Positions 43,050 through 52,599 of a stretch of 64,000 nucleotides of DNA are shown here, piece by piece. A program made the translations under genes and the position numbers. The notes beneath the pieces are model-generated. The model did no database searches and was not told the origin of the DNA. It saw only the letters and a list, made by a program, of their open reading frames with translations. The DNA comes from Bacillus multifaciens (GTDB lineage: Bacteria > Bacillota > Bacilli > Bacillales > Bacillaceae_G). Location of the stretch: positions 62,001-126,000 of the forward strand of contig NZ_JAVBXD010000004.1 of assembly GCF_030756675.1 (NCBI RefSeq), given 5' to 3'. How positions within the stretch are numbered: the stretch's first letter is position 1; each line of letters opens with the position of its first letter.

Positions 43050-45044
43050 TTATTTTTGAAATACATGCTTTACTTTCTCAGCTGGAATACTACTTCCGCC
43101 TCTTCCTTTTACATCTTCAATCATCATTGAGATAATCATATTTGGAGAATTTGCATCAAATGCTACAAACCATCCTAACTCTTTACCATCGGCTTCTTTT
43201 GATTCTTTTAATTCAGCTGTTCCTGTTTTTCCAGCAAGTGTAATACCATCTAATTTTGCAATCTTACCTGTTCCTTCTGAATCATTCACAACTTTTATTA
43301 GAGAGTTTTTCAAAATATCACCGTTCTCTTTGGATACCACTTTTTCTTTCCACGCTTTTATCAGTTTATCGTCTTTTAAAAGATGCGGAGATGGAATATT
43401 TCCTTCATTCACAATTGGCGCATACGATAATGCAACATGAAGTGATGACATTAAAACTTGCCCTTGACCATATCCAGTATCAGCAAGTTGAATATCACCT
43501 TTTATACCATCTTTTGCGATTTGCGACGTTGCAAATCCATATTCAATTGGTAACTTTTCACCTAGTCCGAATTTCTTCGCTTCTTCTGTAAATTTATCTT
43601 TACCAATTTTCAACGCTTCCTGCGCAAAATAAATGTTATCAGAATACATCATTGCTTTTTCAAAATCTACTGGATTTGCATCTTTAACACGCGTTACATA
43701 ATAGTTACCCCAAGAAGAATCTTTTGCCCATTTTAAACCATCAATTTTAAGAGATTCTTTCGGATCAAGTGCTTTTGTTTCTAGACCAATTGCCCCTGTA
43801 ATCGGTTTGAAAACAGAACCTGGTGCGTATACTTGCGTAAATCGATTTGTCATCGGCTTTTTCGGGTCATTATTCAAAGCCTCTCGCTCTGCTTTCGCTG
43901 ACTCTCGCATCACAACATTCGGGTTGTATGATGGACTACTTACGAGCGCTAATGTTTCCCCTGTTTTCGGATGGACTGCTGCACTTGAACCTGCTTCATC
44001 CTTCATTTCTGCATAAATTTTTTGTTGCAAGTTCCCATCAATCGTTAATGTAACATTTTCTCCATCTTTCGCTTGTTTTTTCGCAAGCTCTTTTAATTCT
44101 TTTCCTTTTGCATCGGCAACATAAACACGTCCGCCTTTTTCACCGCGAAGTTTATCTTCAAAGACACTTTCAAGGCCTGTTCTTCCAATCGGCTCATCAG
44201 CCTTATATCCTTTTCCCTCTAATTTCTTCAAATCCTCTGCATTTACTTTTCCCATATAGCCAGTTAAATGAGCGGCAGCTTCTCCTAGAGGATATGTCCG
44301 AGCATTTACAGAGCTCGTTTTGACACCAGGCATAGAGATGTAATCATTTTCATTTGCACCTTCTGGTAAAGTAGAAAGTGGCACATAGTAACTTGGTTGT
44401 ACCCACTTCGCTGTTAATTTTTTTTCGATATCTTCAACTGGCATTTGTAATAATTTTGCTAACGTTTCTTTCGTTTGCTGTGCCGATTCGCCTAACTTCC
44501 CAGGGACAACTCCAACTTCTGCCGCTTTCCCATTTGTCGCCAATCCGTTTCCATTCCTATCATAAATTTCACCGCGCTTTGGCGAAAATGATTGAACAAG
44601 TACTTTATCATCTTGTTTCATAGTTGGAAAAATAAATGATGGATTCCAATCAACTTTCCAGACGTCCTTATCTCCGTCCTTTTCTTTCACAAGTTTTGCT
44701 TCATTTTCAAACGAAATCTTTCCACCGATTGTATCCATACTTACTTTAAACGGTACATTCGCATTATTTTTTTCATCTTTTTTATCTTCTTTTTTCGTTT
44801 CTGCTGCTACTTTTAAATTTTTCACTGCAATTCCTGTATAAACGTTTTCATATTTCTTTACAAAATCATCTTTTGAAATCGACTGCTTTGCTTCTTTCGA
44901 TAACTGCTCATACATTTTATCAAACTTTTTTTCGTTCCATGCTTTTACATATGTATCCATTGCTTGTTCTGGCTTCTCTTCTTTCCCACAGCCTACTACT
45001 AGTAGCAATGAAAAAACAAGAAGCATTCCCCATAACTTTTTCAC
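43050..45044 (-). CDS. pbpC: penicillin-binding transpeptidase, MecA/PBP3-like lipoprotein
   Basis: 664 residues from GTG 45044, which has AAAGGAGG seven bases upstream; the open frame extends 28 codons further without a site. Lipoprotein signal with lipobox VVGC (C19). NTF2-like MecA_N domain about 25-145, dimerisation domain about 150-320, transpeptidase with SVFK (S410, K413), SDN (468-470) and KTGT (K606). Class B cross-linking enzyme of the MecA/PBP2a-like branch, B. subtilis PbpC type; members may have low affinity for beta-lactams. Confidence 0.93.
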   Translation of the reverse strand: MKKLWGMLLVFSLLLVVGCGKEEKPEQAMDTYVKAWNEKKFDKMYEQLSKEAKQSISKDDFVKKYENVYTGIAVKNLKVAAETKKEDKKDEKNNANVPFKVSMDTIGGKISFENEAKLVKEKDGDKDVWKVDWNPSFIFPTMKQDDKVLVQSFSPKRGEIYDRNGNGLATNGKAAEVGVVPGKLGESAQQTKETLAKLLQMPVEDIEKKLTAKWVQPSYYVPLSTLPEGANENDYISMPGVKTSSVNARTYPLGEAAAHLTGYMGKVNAEDLKKLEGKGYKADEPIGRTGLESVFEDKLRGEKGGRVYVADAKGKELKELAKKQAKDGENVTLTIDGNLQQKIYAEMKDEAGSSAAVHPKTGETLALVSSPSYNPNVVMRESAKAEREALNNDPKKPMTNRFTQVYAPGSVFKPITGAIGLETKALDPKESLKIDGLKWAKDSSWGNYYVTRVKDANPVDFEKAMMYSDNIYFAQEALKIGKDKFTEEAKKFGLGEKLPIEYGFATSQIAKDGIKGDIQLADTGYGQGQVLMSSLHVALSYAPIVNEGNIPSPHLLKDDKLIKAWKEKVVSKENGDILKNSLIKVVNDSEGTGKIAKLDGITLAGKTGTAELKESKEADGKELGWFVAFDANSPNMIISMMIEDVKGRGGSSIPAEKVKHVFQK

Positions 45045-45117
45045 ATTTTTTCCTCCTTTATTTCTCGAATCTATCATACTATAAAAATCCAATTTCACAA
45101 AATTAATCCAATAAAAA

Positions 45118-45147
45118 AAACGACGCAATATGCGCCGTTCTTTTTAT
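45118..45147 (-). terminator. leftward terminator-like hairpin ahead of the PBP3 gene
   Basis: ACGACGC-AATAT-GCGCCGT (one mismatch) with eight T's leftward, 74 bases before the PBP3 start and pointing the same way. Either a leader attenuator or the terminator of a lost gene. Confidence 0.55.
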
Positions 45148-45184
45148 TATCATTATAACATTCAGAAAATTTTTATATAAGACT

Positions 45185-45520
45185 TTGATTTTATTTTTTC
45201 TATTAAGTGTTCCTTCTCCATTTCTTAGCATTATTGCTACCTTTTTGCTTGGCATTACCTTTAATCTAAGTGTTGTGTTGGCACAAATCTATATTCAACA
45301 TTCATGCGAAGAGCAGTATTTAGGCCGGGTATTTGCGACGTGGACGTTACTCGCTGTTCTAGGCGGAGGAATAGGAGCTTATTTATCTGGACTGCTACAT
45401 GATAAATTTGACTTAAAAACAGCCTTTTTTGTAACCGGACTCTGTATGCTGCTTCCTCTCTTTATCAATTTACTAATGACATTTCACCGCCGCCAACAGC
45501 AAAAGAAGATTGGTATGTAA
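45185..45520 (+). pseudogene. C-terminal fragment of an MFS transporter
   Basis: 111 codons with about three membrane helices (IIATFLLGITFNLSVVLAQI, TWTLLAVLGGGIGAYLSGLL, AFFVTGLCMLLPLFINLLMT). EEQYLGRVFA is typical of the loop between the last helices of MFS exporters. The first two thirds of a transporter are absent and there is no ribosome site before the TTG, so it looks like a deletion remnant. Confidence 0.65.
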
Positions 45521-45533
45521 CACACCAATCTTC
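45506..45533 (-). terminator. hairpin between MFS remnant and dfrA
   Basis: GAAGATTGG and CCAATCTTC around 10 bases; a short T run (TTTT) on the minus strand suits dfrA. Confidence 0.65.
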
Positions 45534-45540
45534 TCTCTTC

Positions 45541-46029
45541 TTACTTTCTTTTACCATACACATGATAAGCATATGTATATGGATTTTTCTCATCTGTCAC
45601 GCCTTGTGTTACAGATATTTCTTCCCACTCATTGTCGTTTATTTCTGGGAAAAATGTGTCACCTTCAAATACCTCTTCGATTTGTGTAATATACAAGCGA
45701 TCAGCAAAAGGAAGCACTTCTTTAAAAATTTCTGCACCGCCAATCACAAAGAGTTCTTCATTCATTTGCTCGTCCATTTTCTTCACATCATCAATAGAAT
45801 GAATGACTTCACAGCCTTCCACTTCGTAATTTTGATTACGAGTTAAAATGATATTCGTTCTGCCGGGTAACGGTCTACCAATAGATTCAAACGTTTTTCT
45901 CCCCATAATAATCGGATGACCCATCGTTACTTTTTTAAAGTACGCCAAATCTGCCGGAAGATGCCATGGCAATTGATTGTCTTTACCAATTAATCGATTT
46001 TTATCCATTGCAACAAGTAATGAAATCAT
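45541..46029 (-). CDS. dfrA: dihydrofolate reductase
   Basis: 162 residues, AGGGGGATATATAT before the ATG. ISLLVAMDKNRLIGKDNQLP, WHLPADLAYFKKVTMGHPII and MGRKTFESIGRPLPGR are the folate- and NADPH-binding motifs; D27-equivalent acid lies in PADLAYF. Makes tetrahydrofolate; forms an operon with thyA 22 bases upstream, the usual arrangement. Confidence 0.96.
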   Translation of the reverse strand: MISLLVAMDKNRLIGKDNQLPWHLPADLAYFKKVTMGHPIIMGRKTFESIGRPLPGRTNIILTRNQNYEVEGCEVIHSIDDVKKMDEQMNEELFVIGGAEIFKEVLPFADRLYITQIEEVFEGDTFFPEINDNEWEEISVTQGVTDEKNPYTYAYHVYGKRK

Positions 46030-46051
46030 ATATATATCCCCCTATTTTTAT

Positions 46052-47008
46052 TTACACAGCTACTGGTGCTTTAATTGCTGGATGTGGATCGTATCCTTCT
46101 AACTCAAGATCATTCATTTCAAAATCAAAGATAGACTTCACATCTGTATTTAGTTTCAACGTCGGGAATGAACGTGGTTCACGTGCTAATTGCTTTTCCA
46201 CTTGCTCAAAATGGTTCGTGTAAATATGAGCATCACCAATTGTATGAACGAACTCTCCTACTTCTAAGCCGCATTCATGGGCAATTAAATGTGTTAATAA
46301 AGAATAGCTTGCTATATTAAACGGAATACCTAGGAAAATGTCGCCGCTGCGTTGATATAACTGACAAGATAATTTTCCGTCTGCCACATAAAACTGGAAT
46401 AACGTATGACAAGGCGGCAATGCCATACTTGGTATATCTTCTGGATTCCATGCAGACACAATAAGGCGGCGGGAATCAGGATTTTTCTTAATCATATCAA
46501 TTACATCTTGTAATTGGTCAAGCGTTTCTCCAGCAGCCGTTTTCCATGCACGCCACTGCTTCCCATACACATCACCTAAATTACCGTAACGCTTCGCAAA
46601 TTCATCATCTTCAAGCACCTTTGTTTTAAATAAATCCATTTGCTCATTGTATTGCTTATTAAACTCTTCATCTTGCTGGGAACGAAGTCCAAAATCCTTC
46701 ATATCTGGACCTGTATATGCATCGCTCTCTACCCAGTTCTTAAACGCCCATTCGTTCCAAATATTATTATTATGCTGCAGCAAATAACGAATGTTTGTAT
46801 CACCTTTCATAAACCAAAGAAGTTCGCTCGCTACTAAACGAAACGGCACACGTTTTGTCGTAAGTAACGGAAAACCTTGACTTAAATCAAAGCGCATTTG
46901 ATACCCAAATACAGATACTGTTCCTGTACCAGTGCGGTCTTCTTTTCTCGTACCGTTTTCCATAACATGACGGCACATATTTAAATATTCATACTCTGCG
47001 TGTTTCAT
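46052..47008 (-). CDS. thyA: thymidylate synthase
   Basis: 318 residues from the ATG at 47008 (AGAAGG seven bases upstream). Catalytic C200 in [27 protein letters not shown] is the phosphate-binding region, and [16 protein letters not shown] the dUMP site. Longer than E. coli ThyA because of the insert at about 95-140, as in the Lactobacillus casei enzyme. Methylates dUMP to dTMP and yields dihydrofolate, recycled by the dfrA product. Confidence 0.96.
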   Translation of the reverse strand: MKHAEYEYLNMCRHVMENGTRKEDRTGTGTVSVFGYQMRFDLSQGFPLLTTKRVPFRLVASELLWFMKGDTNIRYLLQHNNNIWNEWAFKNWVESDAYTGPDMKDFGLRSQQDEEFNKQYNEQMDLFKTKVLEDDEFAKRYGNLGDVYGKQWRAWKTAAGETLDQLQDVIDMIKKNPDSRRLIVSAWNPEDIPSMALPPCHTLFQFYVADGKLSCQLYQRSGDIFLGIPFNIASYSLLTHLIAHECGLEVGEFVHTIGDAHIYTNHFEQVEKQLAREPRSFPTLKLNTDVKSIFDFEMNDLELEGYDPHPAIKAPVAV

Positions 47009-47274
47009 CAAGTAACCTTCTTTCACAATTGCTTTATGTAACATTATTTTTCCTATATGGAGTTTATCATATATGACTTAGAATTTCACATGACCTATTA
47101 AAAAATCTCTCCTATATTTAAAACACACGCAAAAACTCGGTATTTAAAAATTATTTAGTCTTTAATATCTGACATACTTTCGTCAATCTTTCTTCTAAAA
47201 AGAAAAAGGGATTTTCTACTTGTTTCAAGAAGCTATAATGCGGAAGTAAATAATATATGAGTGGAGGTTTTACT

Positions 47275-48732
47275 ATGCAAAAAACTGAAATGCCTCTTAC
47301 AAGTAAATTACATACGACAATCCAAAACATGATGAAAGATTTAAAGGTCCCTGGAGCGGCAGTAGCCATCGTAAAAAATGGAGAAGTAATACTCTCAGAA
47401 GGTTATGGGTACCGTGATACAAGAAATAAAAAACCCGTTACACCAAAAACATTATTTGCAATCGGTTCCGCAACAAAAGCATTTGGTACTTTTTCTTTAA
47501 GTTTACTTGATCAGCAGCAAAAATTTAATTGGGATACACAAGTACAATCGTATATTCCAACTTTTTCACTTCACGATCCACTAGCAAGCATACAAACAAC
47601 AGCTCGCGACCTAGCATCTCACCGCACCGGTGTCAGTCGCCACGATTTACTATGGCGCGCAGACTCCTTAAGTAGAAAAAATATCGTGGAAAACATTCGC
47701 CACTTAGAACTAGATGCACCGTTCCGCTCCGCATTTTTATATAATAACTTAATGTATGCCACTATTAGCTCAATCGTCGAAAACATTACAAATGAAACAT
47801 GGGAACAATATACAACAGAACAAATTTTAAACCCGCTTCAAATGGAACATACAAACTTCTCAGTTGCCACTTCACAAAAATCAAATGACCATGCACTTCC
47901 TTACATCGAGAAAGACGGAAACATAACAGAAGTACCTTTTTGCAACCTTACTACAATTGGTGCCGCTGGATGTATGAACTCTAATATTGAGGATATAGCA
48001 AAATGGGTGTTACTGCATTTAAATAAAGGAAAAGTTGGCGAAAATGAACTTCTTACGCAAAATCTGCTTGAGCAAATGTATACACCGCATATCCCGATTC
48101 CAGATGCACCAATGTTCACTATGCCAGAAACTCTAGTAAACAGTTACGGTCTTGGCTGGTTTATTACTGCCTATCGCGGCCATAAGGAAATCTATCACGG
48201 AGGGAATATCGATGGATTTTCAGCATTTGTCTCCTTTATGCCAGAACATAATATTGGTCTTGTCATATTAACGAACCGTGGTAACACGTTACTCCCTCCA
48301 TATCTTGCACATCAAATTTATGATGAATTGCTTGAATTAGAACCAATTGACTGGCACAAACGTTCGATAGAAGATACGGAAAAGTTTCAAGAAATGATGA
48401 AAGAAATGAACAAACCGCTACCACAAGTAAAGGAAACTGTTCTTTCCCATCCGTTAAAAGATTATACAGGAACGTTCGAACACCCTGCTTATGGCACAAT
48501 TGAAGTACACAAACGAAATGAATCATTAAATTTAAAATTTGCGTCATTCGACATTGAAATGAACCATCACCACTATGATATGTTCAATACGAAATGGAAT
48601 GTTTTCCAAGTAGAAATGGACATATTAATTTCTTATGAAATGAATCCAGCAGGTGGACTGCACGAACTGAAAGTACACCTCCCAGCAACGTTAAGCACAA
48701 AGCCACTTCTGTTTACGAAAACTAAAAAATAG
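47275..48732 (+). CDS. serine hydrolase, class C beta-lactamase fold, with C-terminal DUF3471-like domain
   Basis: 485 residues from the ATG at 47275 (GTGGAGG seven bases upstream). SxxK motif at 65-68 (AIGSATKAFGTF), YxN at 156-158 (LYNNLMYATI) and the HxG-like YHGGNIDGF. The last 100 residues (DYTGTFEHPAYGTIEVHKRN) form a lipocalin-like DUF3471 domain. No signal peptide, so it probably acts inside the cell as an esterase or peptidase; beta-lactamase activity is not implied. Confidence 0.88.
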   Translation: MQKTEMPLTSKLHTTIQNMMKDLKVPGAAVAIVKNGEVILSEGYGYRDTRNKKPVTPKTLFAIGSATKAFGTFSLSLLDQQQKFNWDTQVQSYIPTFSLHDPLASIQTTARDLASHRTGVSRHDLLWRADSLSRKNIVENIRHLELDAPFRSAFLYNNLMYATISSIVENITNETWEQYTTEQILNPLQMEHTNFSVATSQKSNDHALPYIEKDGNITEVPFCNLTTIGAAGCMNSNIEDIAKWVLLHLNKGKVGENELLTQNLLEQMYTPHIPIPDAPMFTMPETLVNSYGLGWFITAYRGHKEIYHGGNIDGFSAFVSFMPEHNIGLVILTNRGNTLLPPYLAHQIYDELLELEPIDWHKRSIEDTEKFQEMMKEMNKPLPQVKETVLSHPLKDYTGTFEHPAYGTIEVHKRNESLNLKFASFDIEMNHHHYDMFNTKWNVFQVEMDILISYEMNPAGGLHELKVHLPATLSTKPLLFTKTKK

Positions 48733-48784
48733 CGTTTTCATTAGTCAAGAAAACGCAGGGATTCCGAACCCCCTGCGTTTTTTA
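48732..48784 (+). terminator. terminator with overlapping upstream hairpin
   Basis: AAACGCAGGG and CCCTGCGTTT around 10 bases with trailing T's. An earlier arm GCGTTTTC can instead pair with GAAAACGC and would break the terminator stem. Confidence 0.8.
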
Positions 48785-48840
48785 TTACATGCTTTTCTTC
48801 TTTAACTTATATACCGTTAGTCGAAAACAAAAGTCTCATG

Positions 48841-49347
48841 TTATTCACTTACTTTCATTTCCTGTGCAAACCACAAGTTAACACTTTCGAAAAACTTTGC
48901 ACCGTTTTCAATCATGCCCAAAGCATCATCTACCAAATTTTCATCTGGATAATATCTTTCAGCACACTTATAAAATTGAATCGCAAATTGTTTCATTTCT
49001 TCATCTGGTAATAGATGTATTGCTTCATTTTTTGGCATTTTCCATACCTCGACAGCATCTTGATTTACGACCGATAAGACGTGAAATATCGTTGGGGAAA
49101 CTTGTGTACTGAGTAAACGAACAACTCTTGTTAATCTTTCTTTACCGTGGTCTAAAAGTGTAGAAAAATACTTCGGTACAGCTGTTATATTATGTAATCC
49201 TTTTATTGCGCTTTCTTTCAGTTGCTCACTAGTTGCCTCCTCGACCGGCAGCCTACCCGCTACAATTTGATAAGCACCAGGAATTGGGCCAACAAATCCC
49301 TCTGGTAAGTTTCTCCACTTAAATCCCTCCTCCCTTATTCCTATCAA
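48841..49347 (-). CDS. protein of unknown function, start codon unclear
   Basis: 168 codons from a TTG at 49347. The helical protein (EGFVGPIPGAYQIVAGRLPV near 17) has no motif I know. The TTG has no ribosome site; a perfect GGGAGGAGGG lies just inside the frame and points to a GTG that is out of frame, so the annotated N-terminus may be wrong or the start lost. Next gene upstream ends 13 bases away on the same strand, so co-transcription is likely. Confidence 0.6.
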   Translation of the reverse strand: MIGIREEGFKWRNLPEGFVGPIPGAYQIVAGRLPVEEATSEQLKESAIKGLHNITAVPKYFSTLLDHGKERLTRVVRLLSTQVSPTIFHVLSVVNQDAVEVWKMPKNEAIHLLPDEEMKQFAIQFYKCAERYYPDENLVDDALGMIENGAKFFESVNLWFAQEMKVSE

Positions 49348-49359
49348 ATTTTAATTTCA

Positions 49360-50400
49360 CTATATTCTGTATATTCCTCGTATGATTTCACCAATAATAC
49401 CCTTCATTTGATGAACCTCTAAATCGGTATTTGTCATAATAACCACACCTGTTTCTAAATATGGATAAGCCACGAGCATACTTTGAAATCCGATTCCCCA
49501 GCCAAGTGAAGAAATTTCAACATCTTGTCCTGAACCATCAAGAAAAACCCCTAAACCAGCCCATTCTTTACAACCTTGCGAAGTAATGAGTTCTTTTGTC
49601 TTGCTTTCAGAAAGACCAATTTTACTTGCACCTTTTAACACATTCATGACTTCAATTACTAAAATTGCTAAATCGGTTGGTGTTGTCCAAAGTCCGGCAG
49701 CTGCTGGATATGGATAAATCGGATATTCACTCAAAACGACTTCTCCTTTCTTATTATGACCACAAGAAAATTTCACATTGCTTACTGGTAATGTTGTTTG
49801 TTCGAATGTACTGTTTTTCATTTGTAACGGTTCAAATATAAGCTCGTCCATTAACACTTCAAAAGGTTTACCACAAACATCTTCTAATACTTGCTGTATA
49901 ATACAAAAACCTGCATCGGAATATTGAAAGTCACTTTCAGGTTCATATTTCACTTCAATACATTCTTTACAATACGGTGTTTTTCCTTCTAATAATTCAA
50001 CCATTGTAGGTTTGCCTAGAGTGGAATTAAATTCGCAAAAACTCCCTTCAGTATCGATTATTCCAGATTGATGGCTAAGTAATGTTCGTAACGTAACTTT
50101 TTTATTTTGGGTATATTCATTTTCAGGAACCTTCCAAAATATAAGTCTATTATTTATATCCTCATCTAAATGAAGGATTTCTTGGTCGGCTAACTTTAAA
50201 ACTAGCATTGCTGTTAAAAACTTACTAATCGAACAGGCATTAAAAATAGAATTACTGTTTACATTTCTATTCGTTCCCGCTTTCATGACACCAAATTCTT
50301 TTGTCATATGCACCTCACCATTTTCAATGAAAGCAATGCTTATACCAGATACATTATAATGCGCCATGCGTTCGGAAATATTTATATTCTTTAATTTCAT
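49360..50400 (-). CDS. serine hydrolase, class C beta-lactamase fold
   Basis: 346 residues, GGAGG seven bases before the ATG. SxxK is ACSISKFLTAM near residue 56, and YSDAGFCIIQQVLED the YxN-equivalent with Asp in place of Asn. LSHQSGIID matches the family's LLtHtSGl motif. No signal peptide. The second such enzyme within 2 kb, but the two are only distantly alike. Probable esterase or D-aminopeptidase. A run of nine G's lies just upstream. Confidence 0.85.
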   Translation of the reverse strand: MKLKNINISERMAHYNVSGISIAFIENGEVHMTKEFGVMKAGTNRNVNSNSIFNACSISKFLTAMLVLKLADQEILHLDEDINNRLIFWKVPENEYTQNKKVTLRTLLSHQSGIIDTEGSFCEFNSTLGKPTMVELLEGKTPYCKECIEVKYEPESDFQYSDAGFCIIQQVLEDVCGKPFEVLMDELIFEPLQMKNSTFEQTTLPVSNVKFSCGHNKKGEVVLSEYPIYPYPAAAGLWTTPTDLAILVIEVMNVLKGASKIGLSESKTKELITSQGCKEWAGLGVFLDGSGQDVEISSLGWGIGFQSMLVAYPYLETGVVIMTNTDLEVHQMKGIIGEIIRGIYRI

Positions 50401-50439
50401 ATATAAGCCTCCATTCCCCCCCCCATTTACAGACGTAAG

Positions 50440-50475
50440 TCCTACTAATGGAAGTTTCGCTTTTTCTTTTATCCC
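50440..50475. repeat. worn fragment of the TAAAGTGAAACTT repeat
   Basis: CTACTAATGGAAGTTTCGCT then TTTATCCC resembles the minus-strand reading of the repeat's 5' end. Confidence 0.4.
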
Positions 50476-50507
50476 ATTTATCTACTTCACTCGTTTAATC
50501 AAAAAAT

Positions 50508-50540
50508 AAAATCCTGTATTCATAATACATACAGGATTTT
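50508..50540 (-). terminator. terminator after VOC gene
   Basis: AAAATCCTGTAT and ATACAGGATTTT around nine bases, T's both ways. Confidence 0.85.
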
Positions 50541-50607
50541 TATTAATTCTTTTACAACTTGTGTTACTAATTTAAAAATACTTGAATCATATTTTTAGAA
50601 ATTCAAT

Positions 50608-51000
50608 TTACATCTCCATATTCGGCGCATACACAACTTCTACTATGTAACCGTTTGGATCATAAAAATCTACCGTATAATATCCTTCCGAATACTCCTT
50701 CACTTCAATCGGTCCGCGAATGATTTCAGCTTGAACATTATGTAAAAAACTCGCCACTTCATCAACTACAGAACAATTCATTGCTTGATAACAAATATGT
50801 CTTGGGCCTAATGTTCGTACAAGTTCCGCATCAATCTCTTTAAAATATATCTCTGTATTTCCTGTACTAAAAGCTGTTTCATTGAGTTGTTTCCAGCCAA
50901 TAATCGGAAATAATTGACGATAAAATTTAATTGACTCCTCTAAATTTCCTACCCAAAATTCAATATGATGAATACCTGGCTCAAACGTTTTCTCCAACAT
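50608..51000 (-). CDS. VOC family (glyoxalase-like) protein
   Basis: 130 residues. HHIEFWVGNLEESIKFYRQL at the start and YYTVDFYDPNGYIVEVVYAP at the end are the two beta-alpha-beta-beta-beta modules, with metal-site candidates His12 and Glu near 122. Could be a lyase, dioxygenase or binding protein; the substrate is not readable. It follows the HAD gene by 29 bases. Confidence 0.85.
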   Translation of the reverse strand: MLEKTFEPGIHHIEFWVGNLEESIKFYRQLFPIIGWKQLNETAFSTGNTEIYFKEIDAELVRTLGPRHICYQAMNCSVVDEVASFLHNVQAEIIRGPIEVKEYSEGYYTVDFYDPNGYIVEVVYAPNMEM

Positions 51001-51029
51001 ACTCCCCTTGCTCCCTTTCCCACTTCACA

Positions 51030-51659
51030 TTATTGTGAATGTACAACACTTACAATCTCTTCTGGTACATTCACAATGTAGTTCGGTGATTCAGCCTGTA
51101 CCGTTTCTATCACATCATATCCCCAGCTTACCCAAATCACTTCTACACCAATTTTTTTACAAGATACAATGTCTCGAAGTTCGTCTCCTACGTAAATCAC
51201 ATCGGAACTTTTTAGTTTCCTTTCTTTTAGAAATTTCTTTATCATTTTATCTTTTCCGAATATATTATGAGAACAAAACACCTCATGAATATAATCAATT
51301 TCATTCTGACGTAAAAATTCCCGAATATGCTCCTCAGCATTCGATGATACAATGACAATTTCATAGCCGCTCTCTTTTAGCGTCTGCAAAACATCTCTAA
51401 TTCCATCAAACAAAGTAAGGCTTTGAATCGATGGCTGATATAATTTATAGAACTCTAGTGCGATCATAGGGATTTTATATAAAGGCACGTGAAGCAATTT
51501 ACATCTCTCTGGAATTGATAACTTCCGCAATGCTTCAACATCCTCTTCTTTTACTTGTTTAAAACGGTGTTTCTCTGCTATTTCATTGAAAATAGGGATA
51601 AAAATGTCTTTAGAATCTACTAAGGTACCGTCAAAATCAAACATAACATATTTACTCAT
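51030..51659 (-). CDS. HAD-superfamily hydrolase (phosphoglycolate phosphatase-like)
   Basis: 209 residues from the ATG at 51659 (AAGGAG upstream). Motif I FDFDGTLVDS (residues about 7-16), motif II IVIVSSNAEEH near 107, motif III lysine near 150, motif IV VIYVGDELRDIVSCKKIGVE near 165. Cap domain of the C1 type. Substrate unknown. Confidence 0.88.
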   Translation of the reverse strand: MSKYVMFDFDGTLVDSKDIFIPIFNEIAEKHRFKQVKEEDVEALRKLSIPERCKLLHVPLYKIPMIALEFYKLYQPSIQSLTLFDGIRDVLQTLKESGYEIVIVSSNAEEHIREFLRQNEIDYIHEVFCSHNIFGKDKMIKKFLKERKLKSSDVIYVGDELRDIVSCKKIGVEVIWVSWGYDVIETVQAESPNYIVNVPEEIVSVVHSQ

Positions 51660-51740
51660 TGCCAATGCTCCTTGTTATCATTTTTCTTTATACTTAAGAA
51701 TTCTCTTTCAATATAGATATAACCTTTTATTTACAAAAAA

Positions 51741-51765
51741 AGAACAAGGTATCTCTCCTTGTTCT
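51741..51765 (-). terminator. terminator after ypjP
   Basis: AGAACAAGG and CCTTGTTCT around seven bases, then seven T's leftward. Confidence 0.9.
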
Positions 51766-51772
51766 CCTTTTT

Positions 51773-52348
51773 CTATGATAGCCATTGCGGCGGTGTATTC
51801 GTATTCCAATAAATATCCCCAAGCTCATAATGTGCTGTAAAGTCATCATCATAACGATGGTAATGAAAATTAAAATAATAGCCATCTTGCGGCGGATGAT
51901 CTCGTCTTACGTGAAAACGGAGTAAGTCATCACCAGTTTTTGTATCATAAACATGAAAAATCTTTTCATGTTTCCCGCCGGCTGGTTTTTGTGATATTGC
52001 CAAAGACTGTAACGATTCTTCTGATGTATGATTCGCAAGATCCGCAAGCGCTTCTTCTATTTTCGGCAATATCACACCTTTAAACTCATCTTCAATTACC
52101 GGGCCAATTTTCGATCCGAATTTCTCCATCGATTGCCGCTCAGCTTCCTGCATCGCATAAGAAAGAAATACTTCTGAACCTATTTCATTTGACTTTTCAT
52201 CCAGTGTATACGGCGGTTGCTCTAGATTTTGTTGTTTTGCAGGCTTGTCCGCTTTGGCAGAATCAAGCAGTACAGAAGGAGGTGTTACTAATCCAAATGT
52301 AAATACAGTAATTAACGTGACGAGTGTCTTTTTCATCCATTTTGGCAT
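51773..52348 (-). CDS. ypjP: YpjP family protein
   Basis: 191 residues from the ATG at 52348 (AAGGGAGGGATAC upstream; the open frame begins 25 codons earlier without a site). Signal peptide or N-terminal anchor MKKTLVTLITVFTFGLVTPP, then LDEKSNEIGSEVFLSYAMQE and a C-terminal FHVRRDHPPQDGYYFNFHYH rich in His and Tyr. In B. subtilis ypjP belongs to the thyB-dfrA cluster, which fits its place here. Function unknown. Confidence 0.85.
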   Translation of the reverse strand: MPKWMKKTLVTLITVFTFGLVTPPSVLLDSAKADKPAKQQNLEQPPYTLDEKSNEIGSEVFLSYAMQEAERQSMEKFGSKIGPVIEDEFKGVILPKIEEALADLANHTSEESLQSLAISQKPAGGKHEKIFHVYDTKTGDDLLRFHVRRDHPPQDGYYFNFHYHRYDDDFTAHYELGDIYWNTNTPPQWLS

Positions 52349-52519
52349 GTTGTATCCCTCCCTTTCTTTATATATATTTATAACTATTTCTTCTATTATA
52401 CAAAATGATGCCAATTTTTGCACTTTACAAATTTATTAACATTAGCATGATTTGAATATGGAATAGTAAGATTTCATATAATAAGTATTATTCTTTGATT
52501 TGACTAGGAGGTTTTCCAT

Positions 52520-52597
52520 TTGAACCTTGACCTTCTGTTTTCAGCCGTAAGCATTTGTGTTCTCGTCTATTTTATGTATGTGTCGATTACTGATTAA
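52520..52597 (+). CDS. 25-residue hydrophobic peptide (KdpF-like size)
   Basis: TTG start with TAGGAGG seven bases upstream; reads MNLDLLFSAVSICVLVYFMY then VSITD. One membrane helix. A strong terminator begins at the stop codon, so it is a complete single-gene unit. Size and shape recall KdpF, but no kdpA follows. May be an orphan membrane microprotein. Confidence 0.6.
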   Translation: MNLDLLFSAVSICVLVYFMYVSITD

Positions 52598-52599
52598 CA

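Noticed and set aside
43050-45044. Claim that the PBP3 protein gives beta-lactam resistance like MecA
   Set aside because: Shared domain order does not show low drug affinity; B. subtilis PbpC has the same layout as a normal housekeeping enzyme.
47275-50400. The two serine hydrolases as true beta-lactamases
   Set aside because: Neither has a signal peptide, and the motifs (YNN, YSD, loose HxG) fit esterase/peptidase members of the fold better.
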